Of a DNA stretch of 64,000 nucleotides, positions 31,543 through 40,958 are shown in pieces. The translations under genes and the position numbers were made by a program. The notes under the pieces are model-generated. The model did not search any database. It saw nothing but the letters and a program-made list of their open reading frames with translations, and was not told the origin of the DNA. The stretch comes from Burkholderiales bacterium. GTDB taxonomy: Bacteria; Pseudomonadota; Gammaproteobacteria; Burkholderiales; Usitatibacteraceae. The stretch covers positions 1-64,000 of the forward strand of contig JAHCAK010000023.1 of assembly GCA_019634955.1 (NCBI GenBank). The letters are read 5' to 3'. Within the stretch, counting starts at the first letter, position 1. Every line of letters begins with the position of its first letter.

Positions 31543-32352
31543 TCAGTTCGCCAGCCGGAAGCCGGCCCGTTCCCAGGCGGCGCGCGCGGCCGGCGAGCGC
31601 AGGTGCTCGAGGAAGCGCTTCGCCTCGGCCACCTGGCCGCCCTTCACGGCGGCGGCCGGGTAGACGATGGGCGGGTGGGTGCCGGCGGGGAAGGCGTCGA
31701 CCACGCGCACGCCCGCGTCCGCCATCGCGTCGGTGCGGTAGACCACGCCCAGCGGCGCCTCCCCGCGCGAGACGAGCGCGAGCGCGGCGCGCACGTTCTC
31801 CGCGCCGGCGACCCGACCCTCGATCGAGGGCCACACGCCCAGCGCCGTGAACGCGGCCTTCGCGTACTTGCCCGCGGGCACGGAGGCGGGATTCGCGAGC
31901 GCGATGCGGCCGCCGCCCAGCGCCTGGGCGATGGGGAAGCCGGGGGCGATGCGAAGCTGCACGGCGCCTTGCCTCGGGGCGATGAGCACGAGCTCGTTGG
32001 CGAGCAGGTTGGCACGCGTGCCGGCGGCGATCAAGCCGCGCCCGTCGAGGTGGTCCATCCAGTCGAGGTCCGCGCTCACGAAGACGTCGGCCGGCGCGCC
32101 GGCCTCGACCTGGCGGGCGAGCGCCGAGCTCGCCGCGAAGGATATTCGCACGGGCGGGCCGCCCGCCTTCGTGAAGGCCGTGGCGACCGCGTCGAGCGGG
32201 CCACGCAGGCTCGACGCGGCCAGGACGGTGAGGCCCTGCGCGGGCGAGAGGACGGGCAGCGCGAGCCCGAGGAGGGCGGCGGCAAGGGTGGCCGCCCCGC
32301 GGAAGGGGAATCGCTGCGTGGCCGGCGCGGGCTCGTGGCGGCGCGCGGCCAT
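31543..32352 (-). CDS. modA: Molybdate ABC transporter substrate-binding protein
   Basis: A 269-residue periplasmic protein with a long signal peptide (cleavage probably after SPAQG, near residue 40). ModA signatures are LTVLAASSLRGPLDAVATAF, FAASSALARQVEAGAPADVF, SADLDWMDHLDGRGLIA and GVVYRTDAMADAGVRVVDAF. It binds molybdate or tungstate for ModBC. Only eight bases separate it from the grxD stop upstream, so grxD and modABC may be co-transcribed. Confidence 0.93.
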   Translation of the reverse strand: MAARRHEPAPATQRFPFRGAATLAAALLGLALPVLSPAQGLTVLAASSLRGPLDAVATAFTKAGGPPVRISFAASSALARQVEAGAPADVFVSADLDWMDHLDGRGLIAAGTRANLLANELVLIAPRQGAVQLRIAPGFPIAQALGGGRIALANPASVPAGKYAKAAFTALGVWPSIEGRVAGAENVRAALALVSRGEAPLGVVYRTDAMADAGVRVVDAFPAGTHPPIVYPAAAVKGGQVAEAKRFLEHLRSPAARAAWERAGFRLAN

Positions 32353-32360
32353 CGCGGCGC

Positions 32361-32684
32361 TCAGGCGGGCTTCTTCGCGCCTTCCAGCAGCTTCTGCAGC
32401 TCGCCCGACTGGTACATCTCGCGCATGATGTCCGAGCCGCCGACGAACTCGCCGTTCACGTAGAGCTGCGGGATGGTGGGCCAGTTGGCGTATTCCTTGA
32501 TGCCCTGGCGGATCTCGGGGTCCTGAAGCACGTCGATCGCCGCGAAGTTCTCGACGCCGCAGAGGTGCAGGATCTGGGTGGCCGTCGCGGAGAAGCCGCA
32601 CATCGGCATCTGCGGCGACCCCTTCATGAACAGGACGACGGGGTTCGAGGTGACGGTGCTCTTGATCTTTTCCTGGACGCTCAT
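32361..32684 (-). CDS. grxD: Monothiol glutaredoxin (Fe-S carrier)
   Basis: A 107-residue monothiol glutaredoxin with the CGFS active site at C29 (QMPMCGFSATATQILHLC), the TIPQLYVNGEFVGGSDIMRE glutathione-binding segment and standard length. These proteins carry and transfer [2Fe-2S] clusters bound with glutathione and often act with BolA proteins. It follows prmC by 95 bases, a conserved betaproteobacterial neighbourhood (hemA-prfA-prmC-grxD), and is directly upstream of modABC here. Confidence 0.96.
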   Translation of the reverse strand: MSVQEKIKSTVTSNPVVLFMKGSPQMPMCGFSATATQILHLCGVENFAAIDVLQDPEIRQGIKEYANWPTIPQLYVNGEFVGGSDIMREMYQSGELQKLLEGAKKPA

Positions 32685-32779
32685 GGGGATGCTCTCGTGG
32701 AGGGGGTGGATCGGAAGCCGGCCACCATTTTACTTCGCCGCGAGGCCCTCCGGCCCGCAAAGACCCCGGCTAAGAAGGG

Positions 32780-33598
32780 TCATTGCCGCCGGCCTCCCGC
32801 CACGCGGGCGATTCCGGCAAGGTCCGCGACCGACGCGATTTCCGCGAATCCAGCCTGCGCGAGGAGGTGCCGGCATGCCGGCGCCTGGTCCCAGCCGTGC
32901 TCCACGAGGAGCCAGCCGCCGGGCGCGAGGTGCGCGGGCGCGCCCGCGATGACGGCACGAAGCGAGTCGAGACCGTCGCGGCTTCCGTCGGTGAGCGCCG
33001 CGCGCGGCTCGAAGCGCAGGTCGCCCTCGCCGAGGTGGTGGTCGCCTTCGGCCACGTAAGGGGGGTTCGCCACCACGAGGTCGAAGCGGCGGCCCGCGAC
33101 GGGCGCGTACCAGCTGCCGAGCAGGAACTCCACCTTCACGCCGTGGCGCCCGGCGTTGGCGCGCGCCACTTCGAGGGCCTCGGCGGAGGCGTCCACTGCG
33201 CAGACGGCCGCGCCGGGCCGCTCGCAGGCGAGGGTCACTGCGATGGCGCCGCTGCCGCTGCCGAGGTCCAGCGCGGTGCCGACCGCGGGCAGGCGGGCGA
33301 GTGCCGCCTCGACCAGCGTCTCCGTCTCCGGTCGCGGGATGAGGACGGCGGGGCCCACGGCGAATTCCCGCCCCCAGAACTCGCGCGTGCCGGTGAGGTA
33401 GGCGACCGGCATGCCCATGGCGCGCCGGGCGACGAGCGAGTCGTACTGCGCGTCCTGCGATTCCGTGAGGACGTGCATCGGGTTGGCGATGAGCCAGGCG
33501 CGGCTCGCGCCGAGCAGGTGGCAGGCCAGCACGCGCGCGTCGACGGCGCCGATGGCGGCGGCCGCTTCCTCCAGCGCCGCGCGCACGGTGCGCCTCAC
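32780..33598 (-). CDS. prmC: Peptide chain release factor N5-glutamine methyltransferase
   Basis: A 272-residue SAM-dependent methyltransferase that methylates the GGQ glutamine of release factors RF1/RF2. Motif I is TALDLGSGSGAIAVTLACER and the catalytic NPPY occurs in FDLVVANPPYVAEGDHH. The N-terminal helical substrate domain ends with YLTGTREFWGREFAVGPAVL. GTG start at 33598 overlaps the cyclase stop by four bases. It is normally right after prfA; here a cyclase gene separates them. Confidence 0.95.
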   Translation of the reverse strand: MRRTVRAALEEAAAAIGAVDARVLACHLLGASRAWLIANPMHVLTESQDAQYDSLVARRAMGMPVAYLTGTREFWGREFAVGPAVLIPRPETETLVEAALARLPAVGTALDLGSGSGAIAVTLACERPGAAVCAVDASAEALEVARANAGRHGVKVEFLLGSWYAPVAGRRFDLVVANPPYVAEGDHHLGEGDLRFEPRAALTDGSRDGLDSLRAVIAGAPAHLAPGGWLLVEHGWDQAPACRHLLAQAGFAEIASVADLAGIARVAGGRRQ

Positions 33599-34809
33599 GG
33601 CGACCCCAGCACGAGCGCGCGAAGCGGCGCCGACTTGCCCTTGAGCGCGAACTCGCGCGCGGGCGCGGCGGCGAGGCCCGGCGTGGCGGCCGCCTCGGAG
33701 ACGAGGATCTCCCCGCCGGCGGCCGCGTCGCACAGGCGCTTGGCCGTGTTCACCGTGTCGCCCAGCACGTCGAAGGCCTTGACCGACTCGCTGCCCAGCA
33801 TTCCCTCGACCAGCGGCCCGGCGTGGATGCCGAAGCCCGCGGCGAGGCCGAAGGGCGCGAGGTGCGCCGCCAACGCCTCGCGCAGGGCGCGGGCCGCGGC
33901 GACGGCGGCTTCCGGCCCGGCGAAGACGAGCAGCGCCTCGTCCGCGGTGTACTTGATGCGGATGGGGTGGTGCGGCGCCACGGCCGACTCGGTGGCGCCG
34001 TAGAAGGCGTTGAGCATCCGCACCACCTCCTCGGGCGCCGCGCGCTCGCTCCACGCCGTGAAGCCGCGGATGTCGAGGAACAGGACGGCGCGGCTGCGGC
34101 GCGTGGGCGCGAGGCTCGCCTCGTCGGCGACGGCGCGCTCGAGGATGCCGCGGCCCATGGCGAGCTCCGAATAGCGGCGAAGCTGCGCGGCCGTCGAGCG
34201 CAGCAGCGCGAGGTAGCCGTCGGCGGTGACCTGGGCCGCGCCGATCACGAGGCCCAGCGCGAGGAGCGCCGCGGTGACGTAGACGTGGCTCGCGTCGGCG
34301 AAGAAGCCGGCGGGCGTGGCGTTGCGCGGGTTCGAGAGCGCCTCGAAGATCGCGTACATCACCACGATGATCGCGGCGCGCAGCACGTTCTCCGCGAGCG
34401 TGGCGGCGATCCGCGCGCGCCGGCCGGCCGTCCGCAGCCGGGCCTCCTGCGCCGCGCCGATCGCGATCGCGAAGCCCCAGTAGGCGAGGTGGTGGGGCGC
34501 ATCGAAGAAGCGCGCACCCTCGAGGGCGCCTTCGACCGCCGTGTAGAACGCCGGGCCGATGAGGTTGCCGAGGAAGGGGCGCGGCCGGCCCGCGTGCTTC
34601 CAGCCGCCGGCGAACCAGGCCTGCACCGCGCCGGTCGCGAGGAGCGCGTAGGGGTCCGGCGAGCGCACGAAGGCGTGCCAGCCCTCGCGCAGCCATTCGA
34701 AGAGGAGGTTGGCGAGCGGGAAATAGGCGCTGTTGCCGAGGAACTCCTCGCGCACGGCCCCGGCGCGCGTTCCCCCGAGGCGCGCCTCGAGCGGGAGCGC
34801 CGCGCTCAC
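33595..34809 (-). CDS. Membrane-anchored class III adenylate/guanylate cyclase
   Basis: A 404-residue protein. An N-terminal membrane region (about residues 35-200; helices near [28 protein letters not shown] and [17 protein letters not shown]) is followed by a class III cyclase domain (about 235-400). Metal-binding Asp are in [16 protein letters not shown] and [12 protein letters not shown], and the transition-state Asn/Arg in [16 protein letters not shown]. It should make cAMP or cGMP at the membrane. It overlaps both prfA (GTGA) and prmC (GTGA), an unusual insertion into the prfA-prmC pair. A tandem cNMP-binding protein is encoded at 18047. Confidence 0.9.
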   Translation of the reverse strand: MSAALPLEARLGGTRAGAVREEFLGNSAYFPLANLLFEWLREGWHAFVRSPDPYALLATGAVQAWFAGGWKHAGRPRPFLGNLIGPAFYTAVEGALEGARFFDAPHHLAYWGFAIAIGAAQEARLRTAGRRARIAATLAENVLRAAIIVVMYAIFEALSNPRNATPAGFFADASHVYVTAALLALGLVIGAAQVTADGYLALLRSTAAQLRRYSELAMGRGILERAVADEASLAPTRRSRAVLFLDIRGFTAWSERAAPEEVVRMLNAFYGATESAVAPHHPIRIKYTADEALLVFAGPEAAVAAARALREALAAHLAPFGLAAGFGIHAGPLVEGMLGSESVKAFDVLGDTVNTAKRLCDAAAGGEILVSEAAATPGLAAAPAREFALKGKSAPLRALVLGSP

Positions 34810-35888
34810 GGCGACTCGGCGAGGCTCGCGAGGAGTTCCGCCTGGTGCTCGGCCATCAGCGCCCCGGTGAGCTCCGAGAGGTCGCCGTCCATGATCTGGT
34901 CGATCTTGTAGAGCGTGAGGTTGATGCGGTGGTCGGTGACGCGGCCCTGCGGGAAGTTGTAGGTGCGGATGCGGTCGGAGCGGTCGCCGGAGCCCACGAG
35001 GCTCTTCCTCTCGCTCGCCTCCTTCGCCTGCTGCTCGCGCACCTGCTTGTCCTTGATGCGCGCGGCGAGCACGCGCCAGGCCTGCTCGCGGTTCTTGTGC
35101 TGGCTCCTCGCGTCCTGGCACTCGACCACGATCCCGGTGGGCAGGTGGGTGAGGCGCACGGCCGAGTCGGTCTTGTTCACGTGCTGGCCGCCGGCGCCGC
35201 TCGCGCGGTAGGTGTCCACGCGCACGTCGGCGGGGTTGATCTCCACGCCGCCAGCGTCGTCGGCCTCGGGCATCACCGCGACGGTCGCGGCCGAGGTGTG
35301 GATGCGGCCCTGCGTCTCGGTGGCGGGCACGCGCTGCACGCGGTGGCCGCCGGACTCGAACTTGAGCCGCGAGTAGGCGCCCTGGCCGGCGATGCGCGCG
35401 ATGATCTCCTTGTAGCCCCCGGCGTCGCCCGGGCTCTCGGAGACGACCTCGACCTGCCAGCGGTTCCTCTCGGCGAAGCGCGAGTACATGCGGAAGAGGT
35501 CGCCCGCGAAGAGCGCGCTCTCGTCGCCGCCGGTGCCGGCGCGGACCTCGAGGAAGAGGTTCCTCTCGTCGTTGGGGTCCTTCGGCAGGAGCATGCGCTG
35601 GATGTCGGCGGCGATCTCCTCCAGGCGCGCGCGGCCCTCGCGGATCTCGCCCTCGGCGAAGTCGCGCATCTCCGGGTCGCGCGCCATCTCCTCGGCGGCG
35701 GCGACGTCGGCCTCGGCGGCCGCGTAGTCGCCGTAGCGCGCCACCACGGGCGAGATGTCGGCGTGCTCCTTCGAGAGCCTGCGGTAGTTGTCGAGGTTCG
35801 CCGTGACCTCCGGGTCGGCCAGCAGCGCGTCGAGCTCCCGCGCGCGCGAGACCAGGCTCGCGAGCTTCGCGGCCACGCTCGCCTTCAT
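34806..35888 (-). CDS. prfA: Peptide chain release factor 1
   Basis: RF1 reads UAA and UAG and triggers peptide release. The 360-residue length is standard. The GGQ loop is [20 protein letters not shown] with the codon-recognition region upstream ([20 protein letters not shown]) and the conserved C-terminal [20 protein letters not shown]. Its ATG overlaps the hemA stop by four bases and its stop overlaps the cyclase start. The product is the substrate of PrmC, encoded one gene downstream. Confidence 0.97.
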   Translation of the reverse strand: MKASVAAKLASLVSRARELDALLADPEVTANLDNYRRLSKEHADISPVVARYGDYAAAEADVAAAEEMARDPEMRDFAEGEIREGRARLEEIAADIQRMLLPKDPNDERNLFLEVRAGTGGDESALFAGDLFRMYSRFAERNRWQVEVVSESPGDAGGYKEIIARIAGQGAYSRLKFESGGHRVQRVPATETQGRIHTSAATVAVMPEADDAGGVEINPADVRVDTYRASGAGGQHVNKTDSAVRLTHLPTGIVVECQDARSQHKNREQAWRVLAARIKDKQVREQQAKEASERKSLVGSGDRSDRIRTYNFPQGRVTDHRINLTLYKIDQIMDGDLSELTGALMAEHQAELLASLAESP

Positions 35889-37159
35889 GGCTCGCCCGCC
35901 TCCTCGCGCCCGTTGCCGTTGTCGGGGAAGAGGATCTCGACCGCGCGCACGAGGGAGTCGCGCTCGCCCTCGGCGGCGCGGTTCAGCGCCTGCGTCGGGT
36001 GGTGCAGGATCTTGTTCACGAGCCCCGCGGCGAGGCCCTCGAGGACACGCGCGGGGTCCTCGCCCTTGGCGAGCCGCGCCTTCGCCTTGGCGAGCTCGGC
36101 GGTGCGGTACTCGTCGGCCTTTGCGCGCAGCTGCACGATGGCCGGCACCGCCCCGCGCGCCTTGAGCCAGGCCTGGAAGGCCTCGACCTGGCGGTCGACG
36201 ATGGCCTCGGCTTCGGTCACGGCGGCCTGCCTCTGCCCGGCGCCCTCCTGCACGATCGTGCCGAGGTCGTCGATCGTGTAGAGGAAGAGGTCCTCGAGCT
36301 CGGCCGCCTCGGGCTCCACGTCCCTCGGGACGGCGAAGTCCACGACGAACATGGGGCGGTACTTGCGGGCCTTGAGGGCGCGCTCGAAGGCCGACTTCGA
36401 GAGGATGGGGAGCGTGGAGGCCGTGCCCGTGATCACCACGTCGAACTCGTGCAGGCGCTCCGGAAGCTGCTCGAGCGCGATGGCGGTGCCGCTGAAGCGC
36501 TCCGCGAAGGCCTCCCCGCGGGCGAGCGTCCGGTTGGCCACCACGACCGACTGCGGCCCCTGCGCGACGAAGTAGGTGGCCGCGAGCTCCACCATCTCGC
36601 CCACGCCGATGAGCAGCATGCGCGTGCGCGAGATGTCGCCGAAGAGGTTCTGCGCGAGCTTGAGGGCGGCGGCCGACATCGAGATCGACTGGGCGCCGAT
36701 GGCCGTCTGCGTGCGCACCTCCTTGGCCACCGAGAAGGTGGTCTGGAAGAGGCGGCCCAGCGTGGAACCCAGCGTGCCGCTGTGCTCGGCGGTGCGCACC
36801 GACTGCTTCACCTGCCCGAGGATCTGCGGCTCGCCCAGCACCATCGAATCCAGGCCCGAGGCCACGCGGAAGGCATGCCGGATGGCCTGCGCCTCGCTGT
36901 GGGCGTAGAGGTGGCCCTCGATGTCCAGGCCCGCCCGGGCCGCCTCGTCGCGCAGCCACGCGCGCACGGCCGCCATGTCGTCGGCGCGGCAGTAGACCTC
37001 GGTGCGGTTGCAGGTCGACACGAGCACGGCCTCGGACACGCCGGGCCGCGCGGCGAGCGAGTTGAGCGCGTCGGCCTGGGTCTCCGGCGGGAAGGCGAGC
37101 TTCTCCCGCACCTCGAGGGGCGCGCTGTGGTGGTTGATGCCGAGAACGTGCAGGGGCAT
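35885..37159 (-). CDS. hemA: Glutamyl-tRNA reductase
   Basis: First enzyme of the C5 heme pathway; reduces glutamyl-tRNA to glutamate-1-semialdehyde. The 424-residue protein has [17 protein letters not shown] at the start, catalytic C50 in [11 protein letters not shown], the NADPH fold around [20 protein letters not shown] and the C-terminal dimerisation helices. A TATAAT -10 hexamer (37216-37211, minus strand) lies about 50 bases upstream. It heads a minus-strand run prfA-cyclase-prmC. Confidence 0.96.
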   Translation of the reverse strand: MPLHVLGINHHSAPLEVREKLAFPPETQADALNSLAARPGVSEAVLVSTCNRTEVYCRADDMAAVRAWLRDEAARAGLDIEGHLYAHSEAQAIRHAFRVASGLDSMVLGEPQILGQVKQSVRTAEHSGTLGSTLGRLFQTTFSVAKEVRTQTAIGAQSISMSAAALKLAQNLFGDISRTRMLLIGVGEMVELAATYFVAQGPQSVVVANRTLARGEAFAERFSGTAIALEQLPERLHEFDVVITGTASTLPILSKSAFERALKARKYRPMFVVDFAVPRDVEPEAAELEDLFLYTIDDLGTIVQEGAGQRQAAVTEAEAIVDRQVEAFQAWLKARGAVPAIVQLRAKADEYRTAELAKAKARLAKGEDPARVLEGLAAGLVNKILHHPTQALNRAAEGERDSLVRAVEILFPDNGNGREEAGEP

Positions 37160-37210
37160 GGGGCCTTGCGGGGCCTCGCCGGGGGCCGGCCGGTGGATCG
37201 GGAGGGCGGA

Positions 37211-37216
37211 TTATAC
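37211..37216 (-). promoter_or_regulatory. hemA: -10 element of the hemA operon
   Basis: A perfect TATAAT on the minus strand, 51 bases before the hemA start, in otherwise very GC-rich DNA. No good -35 hexamer is seen at 16-18 bases, so an activator or an extended contact may be needed. Confidence 0.5.
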
Positions 37217-37289
37217 AGGGGGGTCGCCGGGGCCCCCTTGAGGGTTTCGGGGTCGTCCGGCGCGCCGCAGCCTGCGTATGATGGGGCGC

Positions 37290-37847
37290 ATGGCTCCCCG
37301 TCCTATCCCGTGGCTTCGCCCCCTCGCCGCCCTCGCCGCGGCCGCGGCGCTGCCCGCCGCGGCCGCGTGCCCTGCGCTCCTCGACCACCGGATGAGCTCC
37401 CTCAAGGGGGAGCCCGCCGACCTCTGCGCCCACGCGGGCAAGGTCGTGCTGGTGGTGAACACGGCGAGCTACTGCGGCTACACCGGCCAGTACCGGGGGC
37501 TGGAATCGCTCTACCAGCGCTTCCGCGGGCGGGGCTTCGTCGTGCTGGGGGTGCCCTCCAACGACTTCGGGGCGCAGGAGCCCGGAACGGACGCCCAGGT
37601 GGCCGATTTCTGCGAGCGGACCTACAAGGTGCGCTTCCCGATGCTCGCCAAGTCCGTGGTTTCCGGGCCGGACGCGGCGCCGCTCTACCGGGGCCTCGCC
37701 GCGGCCACGGGCGAGAAGCCGGGCTGGAATTTCCACAAGTACCTGCTCGGCCGCGACGGCAAGGCCGTGGCGAGCTTCCCGAGCGCCGTGGCGCCGGAAG
37801 ACCCCCGGGTGGTCGCCGCCGTCGAGAAGGCGCTGGCCGCTCGCTGA
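37290..37847 (+). CDS. Exported glutathione peroxidase-family protein
   Basis: A Cys-type glutathione peroxidase with an N-terminal export signal ([18 protein letters not shown]). From ATG 37290 the active-site Cys is residue 62 in [17 protein letters not shown], the Gln is in [14 protein letters not shown] and Trp-Asn in [14 protein letters not shown], completing the tetrad. It reduces peroxides in the periplasm, probably with a thioredoxin-like reductant. An in-frame ATG at 37278 is possible, but it overlaps a TATGAT hexamer (37277-37282) that fits a -10 for a nearly leaderless message. Divergent from hemA. Confidence 0.9.
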   Translation: MAPRPIPWLRPLAALAAAAALPAAAACPALLDHRMSSLKGEPADLCAHAGKVVLVVNTASYCGYTGQYRGLESLYQRFRGRGFVVLGVPSNDFGAQEPGTDAQVADFCERTYKVRFPMLAKSVVSGPDAAPLYRGLAAATGEKPGWNFHKYLLGRDGKAVASFPSAVAPEDPRVVAAVEKALAAR

Positions 37848-37888
37848 GGCGCCCCGGCGGCACGGGCCGGCGCGCACCGGCCCGATTC

Positions 37889-37918
37889 TTTACAACCAGA
37901 ACGAAAAAGGCGCACTAT
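37889..37918 (+). promoter_or_regulatory. pilB: Sigma-70-like promoter of pilB
   Basis: TTTACA (37889-37894) and CACTAT (37913-37918) are 18 bases apart in a short AT-rich island before pilB. An AAGGA ribosome site follows at 37931. A GG/GC pair resembling a sigma-54 site is present but has spacing of nine rather than ten bases. Confidence 0.5.
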
Positions 37919-37944
37919 TGCGTTGATTTAAAGGAATCTTTTCA

Positions 37945-39651
37945 ATGTCCGCTGCCCCCGGAACCTTCAGCGCCCTCGGCCGCGCCCTCGTCCAGCAGGG
38001 CAAGCTGATCCAGGCCGACGCCACGGCGATCCAGCTCGAGGCGTCGAAGGCGGGCATCACCTTCGTCCAGCAGCTCGTCGCCTCCCGCAAGCTCTCCGCG
38101 CGCGACATCTCGCAGTTCGCGGCCAACGCCTTCGGCTACCCGCTGCTCGACCTCTCGGCGGTCGACACGGACCAGCTCCCGCTCAACCTCATCGACGCGA
38201 AGATCGTCACCAACCACCGCGTGATCGCGCTGGGCAAGCGCGGCAACCGCCTCTTCGTGGGCATGAGCGACCCCACCAACGAGCAGGTGATGCAGGAGGT
38301 GAAGTTCGCCACCGGCATGACCATGGAGCCCGTGGTCGTCGAGGACGACAAGCTCTCGGTGGTGGTGAAGAAGCTCACCGACTCCTCGGCCAAGTCGCTC
38401 GAGATCGCGACCGAGGACGTCGACCTCTCCGGCGTCGAGGTGACGGACGGCGAGGCGGGCCCGGAGATGGTCCCCGAGGAGATCGACGACGCGCCGGTGG
38501 TGCGCTACGTGCAGAAGATCCTCCTCGACGCGATCAACGGCGGGGCCTCCGACATCCACTTCGAGCCGTACGAGAAGTTCTACCGCATCCGCTACCGGCA
38601 GGACGGCGTGCTCTACGACATCGCCCAGCCGCCGCTCGCCATCAAGGAGAAGATCGCCTCGCGCATCAAGGTGGTCTCCAAGCTCGACATCTCGGAGAAG
38701 CGCGTCCCGCAGGACGGGCGCATGAAGATCGTCCTGTCCAAGACGCGGGCGATCGACTTCCGCGTCTCGACCCTGCCCACGCTCTTCGGCGAGAAGATCT
38801 GCATGCGCATCCTCGACCCCTCGAGCGCCACGCTCGGGATCGACGCGCTGGGCTACGAGCCGGACCAGAAGGAGGCCCTCATGCACGCGATCCAGCGCCC
38901 CTACGGGATGGTGCTGGTCACGGGCCCGACGGGCTCCGGGAAGACCGTCTCGCTCTACACCTGCCTCAACATCCTCAACAAGCCGGGCATCAACATCTCC
39001 ACGGCCGAGGACCCGGCGGAAATCAACCTGCCGGGGATCAACCAGGTGAACATGAACGACAAGGCGGGGCTCACGTTCTCGGTGGCGCTCAAGGCGTTCC
39101 TGCGCCAGGACCCGGACATCATCATGGTGGGCGAGATCCGCGACCTCGAGACCGGCGAGATCGCGATCAAGGCGGCGCAGACGGGCCACATGGTGCTCTC
39201 GACGCTGCACACGAACGACGCGCCCTCGACGCTCACGCGCCTCATGAACATGGGCATCGCGCCGTTCAACATCGCCTCCTCGGTGATCCTCATCACGGCC
39301 CAGCGCCTGGCGAGGAAGCTGTGCACCTGCAAGCGGCCCGTGGCGATCCCCGAGGAGGCGCTGCTGCGCGCGGGGTTCCGCGAGGAGGAGCTCGACGGCA
39401 CCTGGCAGACGTACGAGGCCGTGGGCTGCGAGCTGTGCAAGAATACCGGCTACAAGGGCCGGGTCGGGATCTACCAGGTGATGCCGATCTCCGAGGAGAT
39501 CGAGCGCATCATCATGAAGAACGGGACGGCCATCGACGTGGCCGACCAGGCGCAGAGGGACGGCGTCCGCGACCTGCGGCAGTCGGGGCTCCTCAAGGTG
39601 AAGAAGGGGCTCACCTCTCTCGAAGAGGTCGAGGCCGTCACGAACGAGTAG
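37945..39651 (+). CDS. pilB: Type IV pilus assembly ATPase
   Basis: Hexameric cytoplasmic motor that powers pilus extension. The 568-residue protein has the N-terminal T2SSE/MshEN domain (about residues 10-170), Walker A LVTGPTGSGKTVSLYTCLNI, the Asp box PAEINLPGINQVNMNDKAGL, Walker B DPDIIMVGEIRDLETGEIAI and the His box QTGHMVLSTLHTNDAPSTL. Zinc-site cysteines occur in CTCKRP and GCELCKNTGYKGR. First gene of pilBCD; pilC starts 11 bases downstream. Confidence 0.97.
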   Translation: MSAAPGTFSALGRALVQQGKLIQADATAIQLEASKAGITFVQQLVASRKLSARDISQFAANAFGYPLLDLSAVDTDQLPLNLIDAKIVTNHRVIALGKRGNRLFVGMSDPTNEQVMQEVKFATGMTMEPVVVEDDKLSVVVKKLTDSSAKSLEIATEDVDLSGVEVTDGEAGPEMVPEEIDDAPVVRYVQKILLDAINGGASDIHFEPYEKFYRIRYRQDGVLYDIAQPPLAIKEKIASRIKVVSKLDISEKRVPQDGRMKIVLSKTRAIDFRVSTLPTLFGEKICMRILDPSSATLGIDALGYEPDQKEALMHAIQRPYGMVLVTGPTGSGKTVSLYTCLNILNKPGINISTAEDPAEINLPGINQVNMNDKAGLTFSVALKAFLRQDPDIIMVGEIRDLETGEIAIKAAQTGHMVLSTLHTNDAPSTLTRLMNMGIAPFNIASSVILITAQRLARKLCTCKRPVAIPEEALLRAGFREEELDGTWQTYEAVGCELCKNTGYKGRVGIYQVMPISEEIERIIMKNGTAIDVADQAQRDGVRDLRQSGLLKVKKGLTSLEEVEAVTNE

Positions 39652-39662
39652 GGAGGACGGAC

Positions 39663-40889
39663 ATGGCAGCGTTGGCCAAGAAGGAAGCGAAGGACGTCAA
39701 GCTCTACAGCTACTCGTGGAGCGGCAAGGACAAGAGCGGCAAGATCGTCAAGGGCGAGATGCGCGCCGGGGGCGAGCACGTCGTGATGGCCACCCTGCGC
39801 CGCCAGGGCATCCAGGTCGCCAACGTGAAGAAGCAGTCCATGCGCGGCGGCAAGAAGATCACCGACCAGGACATCACGATCTTCACGCGCCAGCTCGCGG
39901 TGATGATGAAGGCGGGGGTGCCCCTGCTGCAGGCCTTCGACATCGTCGGCAAGGGCCACGCCAACCCCTCGGTGGGCAAGCTCCTGCTCGACATCAAGAC
40001 CGAGGTGGAGACGGGCTCCTCGCTCTCCACGGCCTTCCGCAAGTACCCGCAGCACTTCGACCAGCTCTTCTGCAACCTCGTCGGCGCCGGCGAGCAGGCG
40101 GGCATCCTCGACAGCCTGCTGGACCGCCTGGCCACCTACAAGGAGAAGATCCTCGGCATCAAGAAGAAGATCAAGGGCGCGCTCTTCTACCCCGTCTCGA
40201 TCATCGTCGTGGCGCTCGTGATCACCGCGGTGATCATGATCTTCGTGATCCCGACCTTCAAGGACCTGTTCAAGGGCTTCGGCGCGGACCTCCCGGCGCC
40301 CACCCAGATCGTCATGAACATGTCCGACTGGTTCGTGGCCAACTGGTACATCCTGTTCCCGGCGCTGATCGGCGCGGTCTGGGTGACGCTGTGGTTCTAC
40401 AAGCGCTCCGTCGCCATGCAGAACGCGGTCGACCGGCTGATGCTCAGGCTGCCGATCTTCGGCGACGTGATCCGCAAGGCCTCCATCGCGCGCTGGTGCC
40501 GCACGCTCTCGACGATGTTCGCCGCCGGCGTGCCGCTGGTGGAGGCGCTCGACTCGGTGGCGGGCGCCGCCGGCAACCACGTCTACTTCGTGGCGACCAA
40601 GAAGATCCAGCAGGAGGTCTCCACGGGCACGGGGCTCACGGTCGCGATGCAGAACGCCAACGTCTTCCCCAGCATGGTGCTGCAGATGACGGCGATCGGC
40701 GAGGAATCCGGCGCGCTGGACGCGATGCTCTCCAAGGTGGCCGACTTCTTCGAGGCGGAGGTCGACGAGGCGGTCGAGGCGCTCTCCTCGCTCATGGAGC
40801 CCCTCATCATGGTGGTGCTGGGCGGCCTCATCGGCGGCCTCGTGGTGGCGATGTACCTGCCGATCTTCAAGATGGGTTCCGCGGTCTGA
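39663..40889 (+). CDS. pilC: Type IV pilus inner-membrane platform protein
   Basis: A 408-residue member of the T2SSF family with two homologous cytoplasmic domains (about residues 75-195 and 275-400) separated by membrane helices (YPVSIIVVALVITAVIMIFV, WYILFPALIGAVWVTLWFY, and the C-terminal LIMVVLGGLIGGLVVAMYLP). It couples PilB rotation to pilin extraction from the membrane. The N-terminal SYSWSGKDKSGKIVKGEMRA is the usual PilC start. A strong terminator follows at 40909. Confidence 0.97.
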   Translation: MAALAKKEAKDVKLYSYSWSGKDKSGKIVKGEMRAGGEHVVMATLRRQGIQVANVKKQSMRGGKKITDQDITIFTRQLAVMMKAGVPLLQAFDIVGKGHANPSVGKLLLDIKTEVETGSSLSTAFRKYPQHFDQLFCNLVGAGEQAGILDSLLDRLATYKEKILGIKKKIKGALFYPVSIIVVALVITAVIMIFVIPTFKDLFKGFGADLPAPTQIVMNMSDWFVANWYILFPALIGAVWVTLWFYKRSVAMQNAVDRLMLRLPIFGDVIRKASIARWCRTLSTMFAAGVPLVEALDSVAGAAGNHVYFVATKKIQQEVSTGTGLTVAMQNANVFPSMVLQMTAIGEESGALDAMLSKVADFFEAEVDEAVEALSSLMEPLIMVVLGGLIGGLVVAMYLPIFKMGSAV

Positions 40890-40908
40890 CGGGGAGCCCG
40901 GGAACGCG

Positions 40909-40946
40909 GCGGGCGCGGGAAGCGATTTCCGCGCCCGCTTTTCTTT
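40909..40946 (+). terminator. Rho-independent terminator after pilC
   Basis: A 13-bp stem (40909-40921 with 40926-40938, one G-T pair) closes a GCGA tetraloop and is followed by TTTTCTTTT. It should end most pilBC transcripts before pilD, although pilD begins only 13 bases later. Confidence 0.85.
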
Positions 40947-40958
40947 TGAGCTGACGAG

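Noticed and set aside
37909-37922. Sigma-54 promoter for pilB
   Set aside because: A GG and a GC are present, but separated by nine bases instead of ten, and the TGGCAC/TTGC context is poor. The sigma-70-like pair fits better.
35999-38008. Long plus-strand open frame opposite hemA and prfA
   Set aside because: It is low-complexity Arg/Gly/Ala/Leu sequence antisense to clearly conserved hemA, with no family motif.
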